DNA of 27,634 nucleotides from contig JALRBM010000094.1 in the NCBI GenBank assembly GCA_023257755.1, positions 1-27,634 on the forward strand. The letters are read 5' to 3'. This DNA is from Candidatus Saccharimonadia bacterium. Lineage in GTDB: Bacteria; Patescibacteriota; Saccharimonadia; Saccharimonadales; Saccharimonadaceae. Position 1 is the stretch's first letter. Each line of letters starts with the position of its first letter. The translations under genes were made by a program, and so were the position numbers. A model generated the notes under the pieces. That model made no database searches. It was not told where the DNA came from and was given only the letters and a program-made list of their open reading frames with translations. Shown piece after piece: positions 14,301-21,875 of this stretch.

Positions 14301-15930
14301 GAGGATAGTGGACGAAGAAAAAGTACAACAGCGTCGTCGCGAGCAGGACGAGCAGTCAACCAAGCAGCGCGCTGCAATTTTAGGATTGCAGTATGTTGAT
14401 ACGCGCGAAATAGAGGCGACACTGCCGCTTGCTAAAGATGTACTTACAGTCGAGGATATGTATAAAGGGCATATAGTCCCGCTTGCAGCCGGCGACGAGC
14501 AGCAGGCATATGCTTTCGGCGTCACCAGCCAAACGCCCCAGTCACTTATCAGGAAGATGCAGTCTGAATATAGCGACCGGGGCGAAGTCTCGCAGTACGT
14601 ATTGATTAGCGACAGTGGCTTCAGGGCGCTGATGCAGCGTTACGATCCGCCAAAGCAGATTATTTATGATGATATTGAAATTGCGAAAGAAGGCGACAGC
14701 GATACGCTGGCCCAGGTGAGCCAAACCCTTAACTCCGTCGGGAGCGAGCAGGTATTTGACTATCTGATCGACCAGGCGGACAAACTGGGGGCGAGTGACA
14801 TTCATATCGAGAATGAACGAACGACGATCCGGATCCGCATGCGTGTTGACGGTGCGCTCCATCCCGTGGCCAATCTGGACAAAGACCGTTACCGGGTCAT
14901 CATGGGCGAACTCGCCTCGCGGGCTAATATTTCGACGGCCGCTGCCGAGTCCCAGTCCGGCCACATGCAAAAGGAGATTACGAGGGATGGCGCGACGCAT
15001 CTCTTGAATCTGCGTGTCGAAACAGTTCCGACCCTCTATGGTCAGGATGCGGTACTGCGTCTGTTTAACTTTGACGAAACGCTGCTAAACCTTGATCTTC
15101 TTGGTATTCCGGATGCCCAACGCGAAGAAATCGACGAAATCATCAGCCACCCGCGTGGTATGGTGTTGATGGTGGGCCCGACTGGTTCGGGTAAGTCAAC
15201 CACTCTTTATAGTATGCTGAATGCTCTTAATACTTTGGATCGTAAGTTGATCACGCTGGAGGATCCGATCGAGTATGGGCTGACGGGTATTTCACAGATA
15301 CCGATTAATACTACTGGGGGTCAAAGCTTTGCCGACGGGCTTCGCAGTGTGCTGCGTCTCGACCCGGACGTAGTGATGGTGGGGGAGATTAGGGATCAGG
15401 ATACCGCGCGCACTGCCATTCAGGCATCAATTACGGGCCACTTGGTGCTTTCCAGCTTTCACGCCAATTCGACCAGCGCCGCGTTTAGTCGCATGATTGA
15501 CCTCATCGGTGTCAATCCGATCTTTAGCTCTGCGATTCGCCTGCTGATCGCGCAGCGTCTGGTAAGGAAGCTTCATGACGAGACCAAGGAAGAGTATGAA
15601 CCCGATGAAGCCACCAGAAAGTATGTCCGGGATGTCCTGAAGGATTTGCCGGAGGGGATAGAGAAACCCGACTTTGATAATTTCAAACTTTGGCGTCCTG
15701 TTCCCTCGGATGAAGTACCGTTTGGCTATAAGGGTCGCGTGGTGATCATGGAGCAAATGGTCGTGAACGAAGATGTCCAGAAGTTCATCAGGGGCGATGT
15801 CAAGGACGTCTATACCGAGGCCATCGAGGAAGCTGCTAAAAAAGGCGGCATGCTAACGCTTCTTCAGGTAGGTGTACTGGCCGCGCTGCGCGGCGAGACC
15901 ACGCTAGAAGAAGTAAATCGGGTCATTTAA
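14299..15930 (+). CDS. pilB: PilB/GspE-type type IV pilus assembly ATPase
   Basis: About 543 residues. PilB/GspE ATPases hydrolyse ATP in the cytoplasm to drive type IV pilus extension. The N-terminal third is a helical and MshEN-like region. The ATPase core has Walker A GPTGSGKST (Lys299), the Asp box ITLEDPIEY, and a Walker B/His-box region DPDVVMVGEIRDQDTARTA followed by TGHLVLSSFHANS. After RLLIAQRLVRKL the usual tetracysteine zinc motif is absent: HDETKEEYEPD stands where CPxC normally appears, and no cysteine is seen before GYKGR. Start: ATG 14299, or more probably GTG 14308, which lies 7 nt after an extended -10. No other pilus genes are in the window. PilB is likelier than a secretion or PilT ATPase because of the N-terminal domain. 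Confidence 0.85.
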   Translation: MRIVDEEKVQQRRREQDEQSTKQRAAILGLQYVDTREIEATLPLAKDVLTVEDMYKGHIVPLAAGDEQQAYAFGVTSQTPQSLIRKMQSEYSDRGEVSQYVLISDSGFRALMQRYDPPKQIIYDDIEIAKEGDSDTLAQVSQTLNSVGSEQVFDYLIDQADKLGASDIHIENERTTIRIRMRVDGALHPVANLDKDRYRVIMGELASRANISTAAAESQSGHMQKEITRDGATHLLNLRVETVPTLYGQDAVLRLFNFDETLLNLDLLGIPDAQREEIDEIISHPRGMVLMVGPTGSGKSTTLYSMLNALNTLDRKLITLEDPIEYGLTGISQIPINTTGGQSFADGLRSVLRLDPDVVMVGEIRDQDTARTAIQASITGHLVLSSFHANSTSAAFSRMIDLIGVNPIFSSAIRLLIAQRLVRKLHDETKEEYEPDEATRKYVRDVLKDLPEGIEKPDFDNFKLWRPVPSDEVPFGYKGRVVIMEQMVVNEDVQKFIRGDVKDVYTEAIEEAAKKGGMLTLLQVGVLAALRGETTLEEVNRVI

Positions 15931-15933
15931 CCC

Positions 15934-15962
15934 TTTAAAAACAAACCCATATATGGTATAGT
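15934..15962 (+). promoter_or_regulatory. rplS promoter
   Basis: TTTAAA (15934-15939), a 17-bp spacer and TATAGT (15957-15962) with a TGG extension directly before it. The start site would be near 15969, giving a leader of about 36 nt. It lies 3 bp after the pilB-like stop. Confidence 0.6.
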
Positions 15963-16004
15963 GGGTAGTTGATTGTAGATATAAACGAGTAAAGTGAGAT
16001 AATA

Positions 16005-16433
16005 ATGAGTTTTGCGCTAATCAAAAAAGTGAATGACGAGCAGAAAAAGGCCGGTGTTGTTGATGCTCGCAGTGGTGATACCGTCCGTGTTCATCAGAAA
16101 ATCAAGGAAGGCAACAAAGAGCGAATTCAGATCTTTGAAGGCGTGGTGATTCGTACCGACCGCAAGGATTCGCATACTTCACGTATCACTGTCCGCAAGG
16201 TAACGAGTGGTGTCGGCGTGGAAAAAAGCTTCCTGCTGCACAGCCCGCTCGTCGCAAAGGTAGAGATCGTTCGCCGCGCCAAAGTACGCCGCAACTATCT
16301 GTCGTTCCTCCGAAACCGCAGCGGTAAGAGCGCTCGCCTTACTAATAAAGACTTTGACCGCGAAGCCGTCAATAAGGTTGCAGAGACGCCTAAAGCCGAA
16401 CCAAAGAACGAAGAAGCAGACAAGGCTGAATAA
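16005..16433 (+). CDS. rplS: 50S ribosomal protein L19
   Basis: A 142-residue L19, located at the 30S-50S interface of the ribosome. The core shows GDTVRVHQKIKEGNKERIQ, FEGVVIRTDRKDSHTSRIT and the VEIVRRAKVRRNYLSFLRN signature. After residue ~113 it carries an extra ~30-residue tail that is rich in Lys, Glu, Ala and Pro; the family usually ends near 115 residues. It has its own promoter and is closed by a strong terminator. Its position before rnhB is the order seen in many bacteria. Confidence 0.96.
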   Translation: MSFALIKKVNDEQKKAGVVDARSGDTVRVHQKIKEGNKERIQIFEGVVIRTDRKDSHTSRITVRKVTSGVGVEKSFLLHSPLVAKVEIVRRAKVRRNYLSFLRNRSGKSARLTNKDFDREAVNKVAETPKAEPKNEEADKAE

Positions 16434-16451
16434 TTCGATAGCCAAAATCGG

Positions 16452-16482
16452 ACGCCTCCTTACCGGGAGGCGTTTTTGTTTT
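16452..16482 (+). terminator. Rho-independent terminator of rplS
   Basis: ACGCCTCC (16452-16459) pairs perfectly with GGAGGCGT (16466-16473) around a TTACCG loop and is followed by TTTTGTTTT. A textbook intrinsic terminator 18 nt after the rplS stop. Confidence 0.93.
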
Positions 16483-16486
16483 AGCG

Positions 16487-16492
16487 TACAAT
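16487..16492 (+). promoter_or_regulatory. -10 box of a leaderless rnhB-yraN transcript
   Basis: TACAAT ends exactly 6 nt before the rnhB ATG and begins 5 nt after the T-tract of the rplS terminator. No ribosome binding site and no good -35 are seen. Confidence 0.6.
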
Positions 16493-16498
16493 AGGATT

Positions 16499-17410
16499 AT
16501 GATTGTCGGAATTGATGAGGTCGGACGTGGGGCTTGGGCGGGGCCGCTGGTAGTTGGCGCGGTGCTGCTTGGGGGTGTGACGATCGAGGGGCTAACCGAC
16601 AGCAAGAAGTTGACGAAAAAACAGCGCATGGCGCTTGATCTCGAGATCCGGCAAAAAGCGAAAGCGGTGGGGATTGGCTGGGTGAGTGCCAAGCAGATCG
16701 ATCAGATCGGCCTATCACCTGCATTAAAACTGGCGGCTGCCCGGGCCCTCGTCCATATCCGTCACGAGTATAGGGAAATTATTATCGACGGAACGATTCG
16801 CTTAGTTGAAGATCCGCGAGTGACACTGATGAAAAAGGCCGATCTTTTAATTCCGAGTGTTTCGGCGGCTTCGATCGTCGCAAAGGTTGCACGGGATAAT
16901 TATATGGGACATCTTGACGGTGTTTTTTCGGGGTACAAATTCAAAAACCATGTTGGCTACGGCACGGCGGCTCATCGAAGCGCAATTAAGGAGCTGGGCG
17001 TGACACCGCTTCACCGGTTGTCGTTTATGCCCCTCAGGCATTATTCCCCGTCTAAATCACCGGCGAAACAGGTCTCCACCGGCGGTTTGGCGGAGGGAGT
17101 CGTGGCTTCTACCCTAGAGGCGCGTGGACACCGTATTTTGGAACGCAACTGGCGGACGAAATACTGCGAAATTGATATCATATCCGAGCATGCGGGGGTG
17201 ATTTATTTTACTGAGGTCAAGTACCGAAAGAGTGACAGCCATGGAGACGGACTGGCGGCTATTACGCCGACAAAACTTCGCCAAATGAGATTTGCCGCGC
17301 AGCTTTACATAGCAAAAAATCCTGGTTCGCATATGTACGATCAGCAGCTGGCTGCCGCAAACGCCACTGGACGGCCACCTCGTTTAGTTGAGTTTTTAGA
17401 GCTTGCGTAG
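16499..17410 (+). CDS. rnhB: RNase HII fused to a YraN/UPF0102 nuclease-like domain
   Basis: A 303-residue fusion. Residues 1-~190 are RNase HII, which cuts RNA in RNA-DNA hybrids and misincorporated ribonucleotides. The GIDEVGRG motif gives Asp6 and Glu7, with further likely catalytic Asp97 (IIDGT) and Asp133 (KVARDNYM). Residues ~196-303 form a YraN/UPF0102 domain with the endonuclease-like pattern LAEGVVAS, CEIDII (Asp226), FTEVKYR (Glu239, Lys241), i.e. the PD-(D/E)xK-type fold. In many bacteria rnhB and yraN are separate neighbours after rplS; here they form one reading frame with a short Ser/Pro/Lys linker. It is probably leaderless. The 3' end overlaps the convergent aminopeptidase gene by 15 nt. 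Confidence 0.92.
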   Translation: MIVGIDEVGRGAWAGPLVVGAVLLGGVTIEGLTDSKKLTKKQRMALDLEIRQKAKAVGIGWVSAKQIDQIGLSPALKLAAARALVHIRHEYREIIIDGTIRLVEDPRVTLMKKADLLIPSVSAASIVAKVARDNYMGHLDGVFSGYKFKNHVGYGTAAHRSAIKELGVTPLHRLSFMPLRHYSPSKSPAKQVSTGGLAEGVVASTLEARGHRILERNWRTKYCEIDIISEHAGVIYFTEVKYRKSDSHGDGLAAITPTKLRQMRFAAQLYIAKNPGSHMYDQQLAAANATGRPPRLVEFLELA

Positions 17411-19909
17411 TGCACGTACCACGGCTGTCGTATCGCGTTCGAGCAAGCTGACACGGCCCTCGATATCACTGATGCCCATAGAGATGACTCGTGCGAGTGC
17501 CGGTGTATCCCGCATAGAAGCAAAAAAGGTCTTGTATTCGTTGTATTCGTCGCGTGTGCGCAAGACGTTTCCAACGAGACGGGGCAGCATATCATAGCTT
17601 TTATCCCCGGCAAACGTTTTCTCAATCCAGTCCCAATTATCTCTCATCCACTGCCATGCTAATGCTCGTCCGTGACGTCCTTTGATGATGTAGGCCATCC
17701 AATGGATTGCGTCCTGGGGCCGAACTGTCCGGGCATCAGGGATGAAACTGAGGAGTTGTCTGATCTGCGCCTGGTTGTTTGTTTGGGCAAGTCCCAGGAT
17801 GATATCGTCCCGAAGGTCCGCGGCGGGAGCCGCACGATATTTATCGATGAGAGCCACAAAAATGCTTTCATCTTTCGTGTGGCGGAGAACCGCTCCAATA
17901 ATAAGCGGGCGGAGCTCTGGCTCGAGATCGTCCACTGCCGCAGCCTGGTAAAGATCAATGGCCGAAGCGACAGCATCGGGATCGTCACCGTAAAGCATGG
18001 CGGCAATGACATTAGAACGCAGCTTCGTGTCTTCGTCACTTTCCCCGTCTTTAGTGTGCCAGCCCAACCGCTGGTATTGTGCCTGTGCTAAACGGACGGC
18101 CAGCTGCTTTAGATGCGCCTCGCTTAGTTTGTCGTCTTCGACGAATAGTTTGAGTTCACTCAGTGCCAGATTCACCACGTCCCAGACGGCTTGGTTAGCC
18201 TCGCCTCTATAGGCTTGGAGGGCGGGGATAAGTTGGGCGGTGGAGATTTCCCCCGCTCGGGCCAGCAATGTTTGTTCTTGGAGAAGCTGAAGCCTATCGA
18301 GGGCCGACAAGCTATCGATCTGAGAAAGGAGTTTCTGCAGGATGGGCTTGCTATAGTTTGTAACGAAATGGGCTGTATTACCGACATTAAGACGGGGGAG
18401 GTCATCTGCGGTGAACTCGACGGTAGCCGAGGAAGTTTCGAAGAGCTTCGGCAGCCCCGGTGCGCTTAAGGGGACCGGCCAAACGGCCTCGGAGGGACCA
18501 TGAGGGCCAATGAAAAAACGTTTCTGCGTCAAAGTAACCTCGCCACCACTGTCCACGACACTGACGACTGGATATCCAGGCTGAGATAGCCAGACGGTCA
18601 TCAATCCGCTGATATCATTGTGGCTGGTGGTGCCGATCGCACGCCACAGGTCATCTGCTTCTGTGTTGGCATACGCATGGTGCTTGAAATACTGTTTCAG
18701 GCCTTCTCTGAAGTCGGCCTCTCCCACATAGTGTTGAAGCATGCGCAGGAGCCGCGCGCCTTTGGCATAGACGATCGCACTGTCAAAAAGGGTGCTTATC
18801 TCGTCGGGATGATTAACGCCGGTTCGAACCGCCTGTACGCCGTCGATCGCGTCGCGTCTTAGAGCGAGCAAATTGCGGAAGTTTGACATTTCGAGCCAGA
18901 CATTCCATTCCGGATGAAGCGCGTCGAGAGCAACATACTCCATAAGCGTCGCAAAACTCTCATTTAACCAGAGGTCATCCCACCACTTCATTGTCACCAG
19001 ATTGCCGAACCATTGGTGGCTTAGCTCGTGAGCGACGACCCTTGCTACGTACTGCTTGCTGCTAACAGAACTTGTTTTCGGATGAGCCAACAGCGCGACT
19101 TCGCGGTACGTGATCAGTCCCCAGTTCTCCATAGCGCCAGCGGTAAAATCAGGGAGGGCCACGTGATCGGATTTTGGCAGTGGATAAGGCGTTCCGAAAT
19201 AGTCGTCGAAGAATTCGATTGTATCGAGGGCGTGTTTCAGTGCAAAATCAAGCATTTCGGGGCTTTGAGCGGGAGTTGCCCAGACATTTACCTCAATGTC
19301 TCGGCTCGTAACGGCAGTTTTTTTGTGTAGTTCCCCGATAACCCAGGCGAGCAAGTAGGCACTCATGCGCGGCGTGGTGGCAAAGGTCGTCACGAGACGG
19401 TCATGTTCCCGGGTCTGTGTTTTAACAGGCATATTACCAAGCACTGTAACACCAGCCTCGGTGGTGAGCGTCACGTCAAATGTCGCCTTCGCCTCGGGCT
19501 CGTCGATACAAGGAAACACCTCTCTGGCGTGATGGCTTTCGAATTGGGTGGCGAGCAACTCCTTCTTTTTCCCGTCATGGTCAAAATAACAGGGGTACAT
19601 GCCGTGCATCGCATCGGTGATTGTGCCGTTAAACGCGATGACGGCGACATGCTTGCCGGTTTTTAGGTCGGGATGAGTAATTGTTAGCTCGTCATTTTCG
19701 TCGGTGTTGAACGCAGCTTTTTTCCCGTCAATGGTAACAGATTCGATTGTCAGGGACTTGGCGTGAACGCTAAATAGCCTGGAATCCGTCGGGAGCGAGC
19801 CGTTAATTGTGACGACTCCTTGAAACGACCGATCCTCCCGCCTGATATCAAGTGAGAGTGCATAATGATCGGGGATGAACTGTGAAGCGAGGCGACTAAC
19901 GTGGGACAT
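17396..19909 (-). CDS. M1-family zinc aminopeptidase (aminopeptidase N type)
   Basis: An 837-residue M1 metallopeptidase that removes N-terminal residues from peptides. The exopeptidase motif GAMEN is at residues 258-262; the zinc site HELSH (His294, Glu295, His298) with the third ligand Glu317 in WLNE is complete. An N-terminal beta-saddle domain and a C-terminal ERAP1-like helical domain fill the rest, giving the normal family length. There is no signal peptide, so it should be cytosolic and could recycle peptides imported or produced inside the cell. The start is set by TGTTACAAT on the minus strand, 7 nt before the ATG, with no ribosome binding site. It diverges from the HNH nuclease gene with only 32 nt between starts. 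Confidence 0.95.
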   Translation of the reverse strand: MSHVSRLASQFIPDHYALSLDIRREDRSFQGVVTINGSLPTDSRLFSVHAKSLTIESVTIDGKKAAFNTDENDELTITHPDLKTGKHVAVIAFNGTITDAMHGMYPCYFDHDGKKKELLATQFESHHAREVFPCIDEPEAKATFDVTLTTEAGVTVLGNMPVKTQTREHDRLVTTFATTPRMSAYLLAWVIGELHKKTAVTSRDIEVNVWATPAQSPEMLDFALKHALDTIEFFDDYFGTPYPLPKSDHVALPDFTAGAMENWGLITYREVALLAHPKTSSVSSKQYVARVVAHELSHQWFGNLVTMKWWDDLWLNESFATLMEYVALDALHPEWNVWLEMSNFRNLLALRRDAIDGVQAVRTGVNHPDEISTLFDSAIVYAKGARLLRMLQHYVGEADFREGLKQYFKHHAYANTEADDLWRAIGTTSHNDISGLMTVWLSQPGYPVVSVVDSGGEVTLTQKRFFIGPHGPSEAVWPVPLSAPGLPKLFETSSATVEFTADDLPRLNVGNTAHFVTNYSKPILQKLLSQIDSLSALDRLQLLQEQTLLARAGEISTAQLIPALQAYRGEANQAVWDVVNLALSELKLFVEDDKLSEAHLKQLAVRLAQAQYQRLGWHTKDGESDEDTKLRSNVIAAMLYGDDPDAVASAIDLYQAAAVDDLEPELRPLIIGAVLRHTKDESIFVALIDKYRAAPAADLRDDIILGLAQTNNQAQIRQLLSFIPDARTVRPQDAIHWMAYIIKGRHGRALAWQWMRDNWDWIEKTFAGDKSYDMLPRLVGNVLRTRDEYNEYKTFFASMRDTPALARVISMGISDIEGRVSLLERDTTAVVRALRKL

Positions 19910-19916
19910 ATTCTCT

Positions 19917-19935
19917 ATTGTAACAAAGGTATAAT
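19917..19935. promoter_or_regulatory. Back-to-back divergent -10 boxes (M1 peptidase and HNH nuclease)
   Basis: TACAAT on the minus strand (19917-19922) and TATAAT on the plus strand (19930-19935) are 7 bp apart. They lie 7 nt and 6 nt from their respective start codons, so each gene's -35 region would fall inside the other promoter or coding sequence. Confidence 0.6.
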
Positions 19936-19941
19936 TGCATT

Positions 19942-20634
19942 ATGAACATATATAAAAAAAGACGGATGATGGCAGGGCTTATTATTGCGCTCGGGATAGT
20001 CGCTGGCATTATCCTTCATCCTGCAATGTGGGAAGGGCAGCCCCAGCCAAGCGACACCACTGTAGAAGTGATGACGGGCGATGCGGCCAAAGCGTTAGCT
20101 AGCCTGGAGGTAAAAGGGCGTGCACCAAAGTCAGGGTATTCAAGGACCCAATTCGGTGATGGTTGGACGCTGGTCGGGGCGTGTGATACCCGTAACATTA
20201 TCCTTGCGCGTGATCTTCAGGATGAGGTTGTGATAGATTGCAAGGTGCAGCGCGGCACCCTTGATGATCCTTACACGGCAAAAACGATCCATTTTCAAAG
20301 AGGTGCTTCGACAAGCGATGACGTCCAGATCGACCATGTGGTAGCACTAAGTGATGCCTGGCAAAAGGGCGCCCAGCTGCTGACGCGTGAACAGCGGGAA
20401 GCGTTCGCTAATGACCCGTTGGAGCTCCTCGCCGTTGAAGGGGCGGCAAACCAGCAAAAAGGCGATGGAGATGCGGCGACGTGGCTGCCTCCAAACAAGG
20501 ACTTTCGCTGTCAGTATGTTGCGCGGCAGATTGCGATTAAAAAGAAGTATAAATTATGGGTAACAAACGCTGAAAAAGAGGCGATGATGCGCGTCCTCGC
20601 GGCATGCCCCGGTCAGATGCTTCCCGGGGAGTAA
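19942..20634 (+). CDS. Exported or membrane-anchored HNH endonuclease family protein
   Basis: A 230-residue nuclease of the HNH/DUF1524 type found in Actinobacteria and Saccharibacteria. A basic start (KKRR) and a hydrophobic segment (residues ~10-26) form a signal anchor, so the nuclease domain should lie outside the cell. The core contains YSRTQFGDGW, CDTRNIILARDL, the catalytic VQIDHVVALSDAWQ (Asp131-His132) and NQQKGD (Asn170, Lys173). Four cysteines (CDTRN, DCKVQ, FRCQY, AACPG) could form disulfides. A likely role is to cut environmental or host DNA for uptake or nutrition; this is inference. It is leaderless: TATAAT ends 6 nt before the ATG. Confidence 0.88.
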   Translation: MNIYKKRRMMAGLIIALGIVAGIILHPAMWEGQPQPSDTTVEVMTGDAAKALASLEVKGRAPKSGYSRTQFGDGWTLVGACDTRNIILARDLQDEVVIDCKVQRGTLDDPYTAKTIHFQRGASTSDDVQIDHVVALSDAWQKGAQLLTREQREAFANDPLELLAVEGAANQQKGDGDAATWLPPNKDFRCQYVARQIAIKKKYKLWVTNAEKEAMMRVLAACPGQMLPGE

Positions 20635-20680
20635 GGATAGTTTAGTGCAAAGTTCAATGTCAGTTAGCGAACGTAATGGG

Positions 20681-20686
20681 TATACT
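20681..20686 (+). promoter_or_regulatory. -10 box of a leaderless DUF1801 transcript
   Basis: TATACT ends exactly 6 nt before the ATG at 20693. It decides the start, because an upstream in-frame start at 20645 would place this box inside the coding sequence. Confidence 0.55.
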
Positions 20687-20692
20687 AAGAGT

Positions 20693-21034
20693 ATGGACGA
20701 GGTAAATAAATATTTAGAAAAACTTCCGGAAACTCAGCGAAGAGAGCTCGAAAGAATCAGAGCTGAAGTAAAAAGGATGGTTCCCGAGGCTGTCGAAGTA
20801 ATAAGCTACGGGATGCCGGCTTTTAAGTACGAGGGGAAGTATCTGGTAGGCTACGCAGCCTTTAAAGATCACCTAAGTTTCTTTCCTACTCCTGGTCCGA
20901 TTGAGACGCTTTCTAACGAACTAACAGAGTTTGAATTGTCGAAAGGGACTATCCAATTTACTCTTGAGCGGCCACTGTCGGACGCCATGGTTCAGAAGCT
21001 GGTTACGGAAAGACTCCGCGAAATTACCTCATAA
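20693..21034 (+). CDS. DUF1801/YdhG-like protein
   Basis: A 113-residue cytosolic protein of the DUF1801 (YdhG-like) family. The pattern VNKYLEKLPETQRRELERIR, followed by VEVISYGMPAFKYEGKYLVG and HLSFFPTPGPIETL, is typical. Members have a frataxin-like fold; some are discussed as iron-handling proteins, but the role here is not known. I set the start at 20693 rather than 20645 because of the TATACT box 6 nt upstream and because family members begin close to this point. It stands between the HNH nuclease and a DUF6496-like gene. Confidence 0.82.
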   Translation: MDEVNKYLEKLPETQRRELERIRAEVKRMVPEAVEVISYGMPAFKYEGKYLVGYAAFKDHLSFFPTPGPIETLSNELTEFELSKGTIQFTLERPLSDAMVQKLVTERLREITS

Positions 21035-21084
21035 CGTGTGATGGTGTTGAATCTGGCGCAGTATAATAGGAAGAGGGGGTGGAT

Positions 21085-21261
21085 ATGGCGAAATATAGCA
21101 AGAAGGCCCAGGAGAAGGTTGAAGAAACGGTGCATGAAATGAAGCAGGGTACTCTGAAGAGTGGGAAGGATGGCCAGAAGGTAACTAGTCAAAAACAGGC
21201 AGTCGCTATCGGTCTTAGTAAGGCTCGAAAGGCGGGCGCCAAGGTGCCAAAAGAGAAGTAA
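21085..21261 (+). CDS. DUF6496-like small basic protein
   Basis: A 58-residue lysine-rich soluble protein beginning MAKYSKKAQEKVEETVHEMK and containing GKDGQKVTSQKQAVAIGLSKARKAG. This wording matches a widespread family of ~55-65-residue proteins (DUF6496) that are often near stress genes; the function is unknown. The strongly basic composition would allow nucleic-acid binding. The start at 21085 is preceded by a purine-rich AGGGGGTGG stretch and a TATAAT at 21062-21067; a GTG two codons earlier is less likely. Confidence 0.75.
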   Translation: MAKYSKKAQEKVEETVHEMKQGTLKSGKDGQKVTSQKQAVAIGLSKARKAGAKVPKEK

Positions 21262-21270
21262 TATAAAGCT

Positions 21271-21816
21271 ATGGATTCAAATTACGGCGTACTTATCATC
21301 AATTTAATTGTTTCGGCGGTCGTTGGCGCGGGAACGGCGCTGTTTGTAATCGGCCAATACAAAAGCAAGGTTGACCGCATGGAGAAAGACGTCGATAAAC
21401 TATCAGACCGAAGCGATGTGCTCCGGACTGATACGGATAAACTTTTGGAATTTAAAACGCAGGCGCAAAAGTTCATCGACCGAAGTATTTACAAAGACCA
21501 AAGTCCACTTTCGCTAACAGATTTTGGCGAGGAATTAGTAAACGATAGCGGTCTTCGCGAAGTTTTTGACGAGGTAAAGGATGATTTGGCAGAAATGCTC
21601 CAGGAAATGGAGCCGACTTCCCAATATGATGTCCAAGAAAAGGCGCGGGCGCTCATGGATAGCCTGGCGGGGTACGAGCCATTTAAAAGGGTGGAAAAAT
21701 ACGCCTTCGACCACGGCAAGGACCTCAATCAAATTTTGCGGGCAGGGGCGATTCTACTGCGCGACTACTACTTTGAAAAACATCCCGAGATTGTAGATCC
21801 AAAAGAGGATTGGTAG
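21271..21816 (+). CDS. Single-pass membrane protein with coiled coil, unknown function
   Basis: A 181-residue protein that I do not recognise. Residues ~6-28 form one membrane helix (IINLIVSAVVGAGTALFVI), followed by a charged coiled-coil region (residues ~30-70, KVDRMEKDVDKLSDRSD) and a helical acidic C-terminal domain. No enzyme motif is visible. It begins 9 nt after the DUF6496-like stop with no ribosome binding site; a TAATAT sequence lies 6 nt before the ATG and could be a leaderless -10, though it is a poor match. The layout suits a membrane-tethered scaffold. Confidence 0.72.
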   Translation: MDSNYGVLIINLIVSAVVGAGTALFVIGQYKSKVDRMEKDVDKLSDRSDVLRTDTDKLLEFKTQAQKFIDRSIYKDQSPLSLTDFGEELVNDSGLREVFDEVKDDLAEMLQEMEPTSQYDVQEKARALMDSLAGYEPFKRVEKYAFDHGKDLNQILRAGAILLRDYYFEKHPEIVDPKEDW

Positions 21817-21875
21817 TGCTGCATTGGTGTTGATCACCTCGATAAGACGCGTCATAAGAAGGACAAGGAGGACGA

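Noticed and set aside
20645..20692. Upstream start for the DUF1801 protein
   Set aside because: A TATACT box 6 nt before the ATG at 20693 and the usual family N-terminus favour the shorter protein.
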